DNA of 64,000 bases from Bradyrhizobium huanghuaihaiense (lineage in GTDB: Bacteria > Pseudomonadota > Alphaproteobacteria > Rhizobiales > Xanthobacteraceae), in contig NZ_VLLA01000005.1 in NCBI RefSeq assembly GCF_007830635.1, forward strand, positions 328,768 to 392,767, read 5' to 3'. The notes under the pieces are model-generated. The model saw nothing but the letters and a program-made list of their open reading frames with translations, searched no databases and had not been told where the DNA came from. Each line of letters begins with the position of its first letter. The stretch's first letter is position 1. The translations under genes and the position numbers were made by a program. This document shows positions 29,557 to 37,697 of the stretch, in pieces.

Positions 29557-30282
29557 CTAGAACGGCTCGACCGGGATAGTGAAGACGTAACCAACGCCGC
29601 GCTCGGCCTGGATGATGCGCGGCGCGCTCGGGTCGGTCTCCAGCTTCCGCCGCAACCGCAGCACTTGAACGTCGACGCTCCGGTCAAAGATGTCTTCGTG
29701 GACGCGGGTCGCCTGAAGCAGGTGCTCGCGCGTCAGCGGGCGCTGCGGCGCTTCAAGAAAAGCCAGCAACAAGGCGTATTCGCCCTTGCTCAGGGGGACC
29801 TGCGAGTTGTTGACGTCTATCAGACTGCGGCCGCGACGTTCGAGTTTCCAGCCGTTGAAGCGATAGCCGCCGCGTTCTGGTTCACGGGCACGCGCGGCCC
29901 GCCCCATCTCCTGACGCCGCAACACGGCGCGGACTCGCGCCAGGAGCTCTCTCAAGCTGAATGGCTTGATGATGTAGTCGTCGGCGCCGAGCTCGAGCCC
30001 AACGATGCGGTCGCTTTCGTCGAGCCGGTGCCCGGTCGTGATGATGACAGGCACATCGGAATGTGCGCGAATTTCCCGCAGCATATCCAATCCATCGTCC
30101 TGACCTAGACGAAGGTCGAGAATGATCAGACTAGGCTGCGTTCGTTGAAGATGAAGATGCAGTTCGACCCGGCTTGATGCGGCCCTGCTCGGCACACTGT
30201 GCTCTTCCAGATATCCGATCACCATCTGCCGCAAAGCGGCATCATCATCGACGACAATGATATGGCTGACGTCTGCCAACAT
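29557..30282 (-). CDS. OmpR/PhoB family response regulator 1
   Basis: This 241-residue protein has a receiver domain (acidic pocket in VVDDD near 10-14, phospho-acceptor Asp56 in IILDLRLG, Thr in 'VIITTGH', Lys in IIKPFS) and a C-terminal winged helix (about 140-238). The ATG at 30282 was chosen because the receiver begins directly after it. It is closely similar to the regulator at 36772, especially in 'LLQATRVHED(I/V)FDRS'. No histidine kinase gene is adjacent. It follows the keto-acid decarboxylase gene by 157 bp on the same strand. Confidence 0.92.
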   Translation of the reverse strand: MLADVSHIIVVDDDAALRQMVIGYLEEHSVPSRAASSRVELHLHLQRTQPSLIILDLRLGQDDGLDMLREIRAHSDVPVIITTGHRLDESDRIVGLELGADDYIIKPFSLRELLARVRAVLRRQEMGRAARAREPERGGYRFNGWKLERRGRSLIDVNNSQVPLSKGEYALLLAFLEAPQRPLTREHLLQATRVHEDIFDRSVDVQVLRLRRKLETDPSAPRIIQAERGVGYVFTIPVEPF

Positions 30283-30439
30283 ATTTGATCTCTCAAACTT
30301 GCCGTAGCAGCAATCCCGGTTGCTGCGTTGGGACGGGAAATGCTGCTTACTCCGGCTGGAACTTGAATTAGCCCCGGTCCGCCCCTGGCATGGGCCGCCT
30401 TTGCCTACCCTACACGCACTCCAACAAATGACTGACAGG

Positions 30440-32089
30440 TCAGGATTCACCGTGTGCGTCCGCCGGCGCCCGCGCCGCCTTGAAGCCGGCGACGAACCTC
30501 GCCAGCGTGTCCGACGTCGTCCCGCGGGGCAGCATCACCTCGATCAGCGCGAAGCGGCCGCGGTTCTGTACCGCCCGCTCCAGCGCCGCCGCGAGCTCGC
30601 GACGCGTCGTCACCCGCTCGCCGGTGCCGCCGAGCGCCGGCACGATCTTGGCGAAATGCCAGTCGTCGAGATCGTTGAACACGGACTCGGGCTGGAACGC
30701 GCGCAGCATCTCCCAGCTGCGGTTGTTGAGCAGCACCACGATCGGATCGAGGCCATAGCGGCGGCAGTTGCCGAGCTCCCAACCAGTCATCTGGAATGCG
30801 CCGTCGCCGACCAGCACGAGCGGGCGGCGTTGCGTCGCCACCGCGGCGCCGATGCCGGCCGGCACGCCGAACCCCATGCCGGCGTAGTAGCCGGGCGCCG
30901 CGAGCGCGGTGTTGTCAATCTCCATGGCAACGAACAGGCAATCGCCCATGTCGGCCACCATCGGCATCTTGCCGTGCCGGTCGAACAGGTCGTTGATCGC
31001 CGCCGCCACGTCGGACGGCGCAATCGGGCGGTCGTCGGCCGCGAGCCCGCGCGGGTAGGGCAGCGCCAGCCGCTTGCGACCCGCGGCCTTGTTTCGGCGC
31101 GGCGCGCGCCGCACCAGCTCGGCCACCAGGTCCTCGATCGGCACGTCGCGGTAGACGTGGTGCCCGACCCGCACCTCGCGGCCGACCGCCAGCATCGTGC
31201 GCTGCGCATCGAGCTGGCGCTGCGACAGCGCGAAATTGGTGTCGCTGACGATCACGCCGAGCAGCAGCACGGCGTCGGCGTCCTCGACCAGCCGGGTGAT
31301 CTCGGGATGGCCGGCGGCGCCGAGATAGGTGCCGGCCATGACGTCGGCGGCGTCCTCCAGCAGGCCTCGCCCCATGAAGGTGGTGACCACCGGCAGCTCG
31401 AGCGTCCGCGCCAGCTTTGCGGTCTTGGCCTCGACCCCGTAGCGGCGGATCTCGACGTCGACGATCATGACGGGCGCGTGCGCCCGTGCGAGCTTTGCCA
31501 GGATCTCCTCGGCGCATTCGGCGAGCGCGCCGGGATCGGCCGGCCGCCGCGCCAGCCTCGGCACCGCCGCGGTTCTCGCGCCGACGAGGTCGCGCGGCAC
31601 CTCGATGTAGACCGGCAGCGACTGCTCGCGCGCGCTGCGCAGCACGCGCGCGATCGCCTCGGGCGCGCGTCCGGGATCGTCTAGCACCGCCTGGCCGCAG
31701 GTGATCTCGCGAAACACCGCGAGCTGGGTGTCGATGCTGCGCGCCTGGTGATGCAGCAGGAAGCCGCCCGCGCGCTCGCGCGCGCCCGGCGCGCCGGCGA
31801 TCACCACCACGGGCGAGCGCTCCGCGTAGGCGCCGGCGACTGCATTGACCAAGTTGAACGCGCCGGCCCCATAGGTGACCACGGCGACGCCCAAGCCCTG
31901 GTGATAGCGCGCGGCTGCGTCGGCCGCGAAGCCGACCCCCGGCTCGTGGCTCAGCGTGTAGTGAGGCAGGATACGCGATTCCTCGATCGCCTTGTAGAAC
32001 GGAAGGACGAAATCGCCCGGGATGCCGAAAATCTCGCGCGCGCCGTGCTCCTTCAGGCCCTCGAGCAACGCGGCCGCGAGCGTGGTCAC
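30440..32089 (-). CDS. ThDP-dependent 2-keto acid decarboxylase, indolepyruvate/phenylpyruvate type
   Basis: This 549-residue enzyme has the three ThDP-enzyme domains. Glu49 in 'TLSHEPGVGFAADA' activates the cofactor, and the metal/diphosphate motif GDGAFQ through 'VVLLNN' lies at about 415-445. The size and pattern fit PDC/IPDC/PPDC enzymes, which convert indolepyruvate or phenylpyruvate to aldehydes, an IAA-pathway step in plant bacteria; benzoylformate decarboxylase or acetolactate-type activity is possible. The GTG start overlaps the FAD oxidase stop by four bases. Its codon use appears clearly more GC-rich than its neighbours, suggesting separate origin. Confidence 0.85.
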   Translation of the reverse strand: MTTLAAALLEGLKEHGAREIFGIPGDFVLPFYKAIEESRILPHYTLSHEPGVGFAADAAARYHQGLGVAVVTYGAGAFNLVNAVAGAYAERSPVVVIAGAPGARERAGGFLLHHQARSIDTQLAVFREITCGQAVLDDPGRAPEAIARVLRSAREQSLPVYIEVPRDLVGARTAAVPRLARRPADPGALAECAEEILAKLARAHAPVMIVDVEIRRYGVEAKTAKLARTLELPVVTTFMGRGLLEDAADVMAGTYLGAAGHPEITRLVEDADAVLLLGVIVSDTNFALSQRQLDAQRTMLAVGREVRVGHHVYRDVPIEDLVAELVRRAPRRNKAAGRKRLALPYPRGLAADDRPIAPSDVAAAINDLFDRHGKMPMVADMGDCLFVAMEIDNTALAAPGYYAGMGFGVPAGIGAAVATQRRPLVLVGDGAFQMTGWELGNCRRYGLDPIVVLLNNRSWEMLRAFQPESVFNDLDDWHFAKIVPALGGTGERVTTRRELAAALERAVQNRGRFALIEVMLPRGTTSDTLARFVAGFKAARAPADAHGES

Positions 32090-33471
32090 GATTCGCGCGC
32101 CCGAGCTTCGGCAACGATCGGCAGCGGGATAGCGGACCGGAACACATTGTCCGGGTCATAAAAACGCTTGGCCCGGAGCAGTCGATCAGCGTTCTGGCCA
32201 AAGCTCGCTGCAGCGCGCGCGACCTCACCCTCGCCCAGCATGTTTGGGTATCCGCCAGGAAGCGCGATATTCGTAAACGCCTCGCGGGCCTCACGTACCC
32301 ATTGTCGATGCCGCCGTTCTTCCGTCCGCGATCCGTCGTCAAATGACGCAAGGATTTCGATGGACACATGGTCCCGACGCAAGCCAAACGCAGTCGTTTC
32401 CAATGGGACCTGCGAGGCTGCTCCCTTGAACTCATGGGTGATCATGGAACAGCCGGCGGATGGCGCACTCGCCATTGCTTTCAAAAGAATGTCGATGCCA
32501 GCCTCGTCGAGTACGGGAAGCAGGCACGTTTCCATAAACACACGCTGCCCATTCACGATGGCCGGATCAAACAGCGACACGGAAGCGCCGTAGCGAACCG
32601 TTCCCACAGTATTGGTGAGCGCCGTCCCAAGCTCAAGGAATGGCGCTAGATGGGTGTCGGCCTCGTCGCGCGAACCACTCCAGGTCGGCACAATCATGAT
32701 GACCGGCGTGCCATCAGGCGCCGCCCCCGCGACGACCTGCACGGTCAGTTCGTCCGGTGCGAAGCGAGCCACGTCGGCGCAGCGTCGAAGTACGTCCCGC
32801 GCTTGCGAGAACGGATAGACCAGCGCGCCGGAAACGACAAAGGGCAGTTGGTGCAGCTGAATCCGCATAGCCGTCACCACGCCAAAATTGCCGCCGCCGC
32901 CGCGCAAGGCCCAGAATAGGTCTTCGTTGCGCCCGCGCTCCGCGATCACCAGCCGGCCGTCCGACAGGACGACGTCGGCCGCTATCAGATTGTCGAGCGC
33001 TAGTCCAAAACGTCCGTTCAGCGGACCGTAGCCGCCACCCAGTGTAAGCCCGGCCATGCCGACCGTACTGCACGAGCCTGTCACTGCGGCGAGCCCTAGT
33101 GGATCGGTCGCCGCGAGCAGATCGGAGGCACGGCTCCCGCCGGAGACCCAGGCAATGTCGGCCTCAACGACCACATCCCGCATACCACCAAGATCAAGCA
33201 CGAGCCCATCGCACAACGCGCGACCGGCCCAATCATGGCCGCCGCCTCGCACGGACAGCGGAAGGTCTGCAGAACGCGCGGCCGCAACGGCAAACTGGAT
33301 GTCCTGCGGCGCCCGACAATGGACGATGGCACGAGGCTGGCGCCCGACCGGCTTCGCCCAGATGGCGCAGGCGGCCTTATAGGCTTCATCGCCTTGCGTT
33401 GAGATCCGACCTTCGATCTGGCCACTGAGCCTACGGAGGGCACCATCAATATCCTGAGTCTTTTCCAGCAT
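32086..33471 (-). CDS. FAD-linked oxidase with BBE domain
   Basis: This 461-residue flavoprotein of the PCMH/berberine-bridge family has His79 in 'VRGGGHDWAG' (the usual histidyl-FAD site), Cys134 in 'TGSCSTVGMAGLTLGGG' (the usual second FAD link), 'LGGGYGPLNGRFGLALDN', and a C-terminal BBE motif 'FYDPDNVFRSAIPL'. It should oxidise an alcohol, sugar or aromatic side chain with O2. The ATG at 33471 is preferred (AGGA about nine bases upstream); ATG at 33552 is possible. It is the first gene of a two-gene operon with the keto-acid decarboxylase. Confidence 0.87.
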   Translation of the reverse strand: MLEKTQDIDGALRRLSGQIEGRISTQGDEAYKAACAIWAKPVGRQPRAIVHCRAPQDIQFAVAAARSADLPLSVRGGGHDWAGRALCDGLVLDLGGMRDVVVEADIAWVSGGSRASDLLAATDPLGLAAVTGSCSTVGMAGLTLGGGYGPLNGRFGLALDNLIAADVVLSDGRLVIAERGRNEDLFWALRGGGGNFGVVTAMRIQLHQLPFVVSGALVYPFSQARDVLRRCADVARFAPDELTVQVVAGAAPDGTPVIMIVPTWSGSRDEADTHLAPFLELGTALTNTVGTVRYGASVSLFDPAIVNGQRVFMETCLLPVLDEAGIDILLKAMASAPSAGCSMITHEFKGAASQVPLETTAFGLRRDHVSIEILASFDDGSRTEERRHRQWVREAREAFTNIALPGGYPNMLGEGEVARAAASFGQNADRLLRAKRFYDPDNVFRSAIPLPIVAEARARES

Positions 33472-33818
33472 ACCGGCCGTCCTGACGGTTGTTCGTGAAG
33501 ACTTCTCCAACAACAGGCGTGAAGCTTGGCTGCCAAGCCGTACCAAAGCCATTTCAAGTGCGGTCCAATTCGTTACAGATGTTACGGATTGTAGCGCCAG
33601 CGCCAGCCTTGTAGTGTCTTGCCATATGCTCACAATTCGCGCGCCCGGTCGGTTCCCGATCTCGCCGCGGAGAAGGCCGGCTGCACCGGCGATACAGCGA
33701 CAATTGTCCGGTTTTGTCGGATACAGAGTATGTCTGCAGGCCACTACTTGGACTGTCCGCCCTTCCTTAGGCTTATGACTCTTCCGCAACGAAGTGTTCA
33801 CGACTCAAAGGAAAGACA
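33472..33818. other. Divergent intergenic region
   Basis: These 347 bases separate the leftward FAD oxidase from the rightward isochorismatase pseudogene. No gene is evident. Promoters for both sides must lie here, and the remote LysR at 34324 could act on it. Confidence 0.45.
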
Positions 33819-34248
33819 ATGCCGACTAGTTTACTCCAGCATGTCTCACCCGAGGACGCAGCGCTCGTTCTTGATTTCCAGCCGCCGATCTTCATGGGCG
33901 TTGAGAGCCATGACCACCTGAAACTTAGAAGCAATCTGCAGATCATCGCCAGGACTGCGAAGCTCTTCAAGTTTCCGACCTTGCTGACGACCGTAACCGC
34001 GAACGCCTCCGCCGGCCCCTTCGTGCCCGAGGTCACCAAGGATGTCTTCCCCAATGATCCGATGCAGGGTCGCACGTCGATCAATGCTTGGCTCGATTCC
34101 GGCTTCGTCTCCGCCGTGGAGGCAACCGGACGGAAAGCGGCTGGTCATCACCGAAGGCGTCATGGACATCCTCAAGGAGAACACCGCCTTCCGCATCAAT
34201 GTCTACTTCTCGAAGTGGGCACTCGGCGAAGAGATCAGGCGGAAGTAA
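33819..34248 (+). pseudogene. Isochorismatase-family hydrolase, frameshifted and internally deleted
   Basis: The first about 106 codons read as an isochorismatase N-terminus (catalytic Asp in 'ALVLDFQPPIFMGVESHD', then 'TSINAWLDSGFVSAVEATGRK'). Near 34135 the frame shifts by one; the +1 frame continues 'GKRLVITEGVMDILKENTAF' to a stop at 34248. The strand with the catalytic Cys (normally VIAG-x-TE-x-C) and about 60 residues after it are missing. The product would be inactive. Confidence 0.78.
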
Positions 34249-34323
34249 CAGGTCGACCAAAAGGGGCTCGTGTTGGATGAATCAAAGGGAGGTGTAGTTG
34301 CTCAAGAACTCACACGGAACGGT

Positions 34324-35274
34324 ATGAAACCCGCCAACCTTCGTATCGATGTCATCACGACGTTTATCGCAATCGTCGAAGCGGGAAGCATGCGAGAAGC
34401 CGGTCGGCGTCTTGGCGTCTCCAAGTCTGTCGTCAGTCAACGCCTCAGCGCACTGGAGGCAGCCCTGAATGTCCGGCTGCTGAGCCGGTCGACGCGGCAG
34501 CAGGCCCTCACCGAGAGCGGTAAATATTTTTTTGAGCGTTGCCAGAAAATCGCCGAGGATTTCCAACTGGCAGCCGAAGAGGTGAGCGATCGGCAGGACG
34601 AGTTCTCCGGCACGATCCGCATCGCCGCCCCGATGAGTTTTGCTGTACTGCATCTGACTGACGTGTTTTCGACTTTCTTACAAACCCATCCCTTGATCGA
34701 TCTCCAGATCGAATTCGACGACCGCATGCATGATCTGGTCGGCGACTCCTTCGACATGGCGGTCCGAATTGGAAGGCTGAAGAATTCCGCGCTGATTGTG
34801 CGCCGGTTCGGGCTGAGCAATCGGGTAGTGGTCTGCTCGCCGCGCTACATTGCCGAGCACGGAAAACCCCACTCGATCGAGAGTCTCGAGAACCACTACG
34901 CCGTCAGCTATGCCAATCTCACCGCTCAGTCGGAATGGATTTTCCGCCGAGGCGACGAGATCAAGAGCGTGACGCCAAAGAGCCGCATGAGGGTCAATAG
35001 CGGCGATATCCAGCTGGCGGCTGTGAAAGACGGCGTGGCGATTGCAGCACTGCCCCTCTTCATCGTTCACAAGGCGATCGAGGCGCGAGAGGTCCAGGTC
35101 GTCGATCTCGATTGGCAATTGGTGCCAGATGACCTTTGCATCGTTTATCCGCAGAACCGTTTTCTGGCACGGAAAGTAAGAGCGCTGTCCGCTGCCATCA
35201 TCGCTCACGTCGGAAGTCCGCCTCGCTGGGAGAGCCGTCTTAGCGCAGAACAACAGGAGAAGCTAAAATCATGA
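34324..35274 (+). CDS. LysR family transcriptional regulator
   Basis: This 316-residue protein has a LysR helix-turn-helix (about 5-65; 'MREAGRRLGVSKSVVSQRLSALE') and a C-terminal effector domain. It resembles the large CrgA/DmlR-like subgroup. The ATG at 34324 fits the family N-terminus; a GTG at 34270 with AAGGGG upstream would add 18 residues. Its stop overlaps the start of the dioxygenase gene (ATGA), an unusual co-directional coupling for LysR genes. Confidence 0.9.
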   Translation: MKPANLRIDVITTFIAIVEAGSMREAGRRLGVSKSVVSQRLSALEAALNVRLLSRSTRQQALTESGKYFFERCQKIAEDFQLAAEEVSDRQDEFSGTIRIAAPMSFAVLHLTDVFSTFLQTHPLIDLQIEFDDRMHDLVGDSFDMAVRIGRLKNSALIVRRFGLSNRVVVCSPRYIAEHGKPHSIESLENHYAVSYANLTAQSEWIFRRGDEIKSVTPKSRMRVNSGDIQLAAVKDGVAIAALPLFIVHKAIEAREVQVVDLDWQLVPDDLCIVYPQNRFLARKVRALSAAIIAHVGSPPRWESRLSAEQQEKLKS

Positions 35275-36434
35275 ATCAGATGATCATCAACGGCGTCAAC
35301 AGCCAGACCTTCGTCTGCTCGGATCTCCAAAGAGTCGAGCAGTTTTATACTGTCATGCTCGGTCTTCGCGTTGTCAAGCGCACTGTCAGCCATCTCGATG
35401 GACGATTGCCAGTGATCACCTTCGGCTTCAACAGCCTCGCGGAGGAGCCACGATCGCAAACCATAACCTATCTCGAATGGAATCCGATCTTCTACATGAT
35501 GCCGAAGGAAGGATTTACCGATCCCGCCCTCGTGGCAGATGCTGTTGCAAACCCGCGCGCAGGTGATCCTAAGGGGCGCTGGGGCGCCGGCACCAACCAT
35601 CATCTTGCCCTTCACGTCCCTAATCGAAACGGACTTTTGAAGTGGAAGCGGCGGCTTACGGACTTTGGCATTCATGTCACTGGCCCATATAACCGGCACT
35701 ACTTCCATGCGATCTATTTTCCCGACCCGGATGGCGCGATCATCGAAATCGCAACGTCGGAACCCGGCTTCGGTCATGACGAAGTTGTTCTGGGATCGGA
35801 ATTCAAGCATCAGCCTGCGGAAAATCTGGTCGGCGGCCGGAGCGAATTGTCCATCGCGTCAGAAACCTGGCCGGCTCCGATGCCTGTTATCGGCGATGAT
35901 TACGCGTTGCGTGGCTTCCACCATATCACGTCAATTTCCAGTAACGCAGAGCGCACGGAGAAGTTTTTCGTCGAAACAGTTGGACTGCATCTAATCAAGA
36001 AGACTGACTACCTCGACGAGAAGGGTGGAACGCACTACTACTATGCGTGCGATGAAGACCTTTCTCCCGGTTCGGTAATCACATTCTTCGGCCTGCCCAA
36101 CTATGCCCCGGGACGGCTCGGAACCGGTCTTTCCCATCATTTCACGTTGGAGGTCGAAAACGAGCCGGCGCTTGCCGATCAACGCGAACGCCTGAAGCGC
36201 GCCGGCGTCGCGGTTTCCGGCATTCAGGACGCAGTCTATTCGAAGCTCTTCCATTTTCGTGATCCCGACGGCCATATCTGTGCCGTCTCGACGCCCAGCG
36301 ATTTTACCGTAGACGAGGATAGCGAGGATCTCGGTCAATCTCTCTGCTTGCCCGAGTCACTTGAACCGCGCCGCGTCGAAATTGAGCGGCACCTTGCGTT
36401 TCGACCAGCGCCGACGCCGATCCTCCCCGAGTGA
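35271..36434 (+). CDS. VOC ring-cleaving dioxygenase, hydroquinone dioxygenase-like
   Basis: This 387-residue protein has two VOC modules. Metal-site candidates are His in 'GTNHHLALHV', His in 'LRGFHHITSI', 'GTGLSHHFTLEV' and Glu in 'DGAIIEIATSE'. The layout resembles PcpA/LinE/MhqO-type enzymes, which open hydroquinone or catechol rings with Fe(II). The gene is translationally coupled to the LysR regulator, which presumably controls it. No other complete aromatic pathway gene is adjacent. Confidence 0.87.
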   Translation: MNQMIINGVNSQTFVCSDLQRVEQFYTVMLGLRVVKRTVSHLDGRLPVITFGFNSLAEEPRSQTITYLEWNPIFYMMPKEGFTDPALVADAVANPRAGDPKGRWGAGTNHHLALHVPNRNGLLKWKRRLTDFGIHVTGPYNRHYFHAIYFPDPDGAIIEIATSEPGFGHDEVVLGSEFKHQPAENLVGGRSELSIASETWPAPMPVIGDDYALRGFHHITSISSNAERTEKFFVETVGLHLIKKTDYLDEKGGTHYYYACDEDLSPGSVITFFGLPNYAPGRLGTGLSHHFTLEVENEPALADQRERLKRAGVAVSGIQDAVYSKLFHFRDPDGHICAVSTPSDFTVDEDSEDLGQSLCLPESLEPRRVEIERHLAFRPAPTPILPE

Positions 36435-36771
36435 GAGTCGTTGGGGCGCGGTGCTGCCGCGCCCCATCGAAAGGAGGTCACTTCCAGGCCACGCCTCCAT
36501 TTCCGGCGAAGCGTTCATGCAGTCGGAAATCAACCAGCGCACCGATGTAGTCGTATGCACGTGCTGCCAACGGAAAGGTCGTAGTCGGCCCCCTTAAAGC
36601 GCCCATTTGGCAAATCAATACGAATTGATTTCACGACCGGCCTTTTCGCATCAGCGTTGCAACCAACTCTTGTGGTGGCGCGGCCACTTACTTGATCCGC
36701 GGACTAGCGTCGCAAGACGCGTATTCGATATGGCGCATCCCAAAGCGATCCGGGAGCGTCGGAGAAATAAA
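36435..36771. other. Intergenic region upstream of response regulator 2
   Basis: These 337 bases carry no plausible gene; an in-frame extension of the regulator exists, but its composition is not protein-like. The promoter of the regulator should be here. GGAGAAATAAA precedes the ATG at 36772. Confidence 0.45.
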
Positions 36772-37578
36772 ATGGACGAATGTATCGATAGAACAACCGC
36801 TCTTTTCGCCAGCGCGGCAGGTGGACCACTTGGACCAACGGACACACCGAGCAAACAGCACCCGACGTTCACATGCCTCCTCGTCGAGGACGATGACGCC
36901 CTCCGCCTCCTGGTAGCGAATTATCTGGAGGAAAATGACGTCCGCGTGATCTGCGCATCCCGGCTGTGCGACGTGGCACCGCTGCTTGCGCGCAACCAAC
37001 CCGACCTGATCGTGCTCGATTTGCGGCTCGGGCGAGAAGATGGCCTCGATCTGCTTCGTGAACTCCGCGCGCGATCCGATATACCCGTCATCATCACGAC
37101 CGGGCACCGGCCCGACGAGATCGACCGTATCGTCGGGTTGGAGCTCGGAGCTGACGACTACATCACCAAGCCATTTAGCTTGAGGGAATTGTTGGCCCGC
37201 ATCCGCACCATCTTGCGACGCCGAGACGCGGAACCGACCAAACGGCAGCGCGAGAGCGAGAGAGGCAGCCTTCGCTTTGGGGGATGGCGCCTCGAGCGGC
37301 GGACGCGCCGCCTCACCAATCCGCGAGGCGAACCGGTCGCCCTTACCAAGGGGCAATATGCGCTATTGACAGCATTCCTCGATGCACCACAGCGGCCGCT
37401 GTCCCGCGAATACCTGCTGCAAGCGACGCGCGTCCACGAAGACGTATTCGACCGCAGCATCGACATGCAAGTCATGCGCTTGCGCCGCAAGCTCGAGGAC
37501 AGCGGGGGTAGCCCCTCGATCATCCGCGCCGAACGCGGCGTCGGCTACGTTTTCACGCTTCCTGTGGCGACCTCATGA
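36772..37578 (+). CDS. OmpR/PhoB family response regulator 2
   Basis: This 268-residue protein has a 32-residue N-terminal extension, a receiver domain (VEDDD near 38-42, Asp83 in IVLDLRLG, Thr/Lys in 'VIITTGH' and 'YITKPFS') and a C-terminal winged helix. It is a paralogue of the regulator at 29557, with near-identical runs such as 'AQRPLSREYLLQATRVHED'-like segments. The hybrid kinase gene is convergent 119 bp away and might be its partner. Confidence 0.92.
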   Translation: MDECIDRTTALFASAAGGPLGPTDTPSKQHPTFTCLLVEDDDALRLLVANYLEENDVRVICASRLCDVAPLLARNQPDLIVLDLRLGREDGLDLLRELRARSDIPVIITTGHRPDEIDRIVGLELGADDYITKPFSLRELLARIRTILRRRDAEPTKRQRESERGSLRFGGWRLERRTRRLTNPRGEPVALTKGQYALLTAFLDAPQRPLSREYLLQATRVHEDVFDRSIDMQVMRLRRKLEDSGGSPSIIRAERGVGYVFTLPVATS

Positions 37579-37697
37579 AACCGAGGCTCAGGCTTTCCAG
37601 CCCTATTGCCTGATGACCGGTTGAAATTGATACGGTGAAACTCCGGCAATTTGCTATCAAGGTCGAACGAAAATGCAGCAAGTACAGTTGCCCAGCT

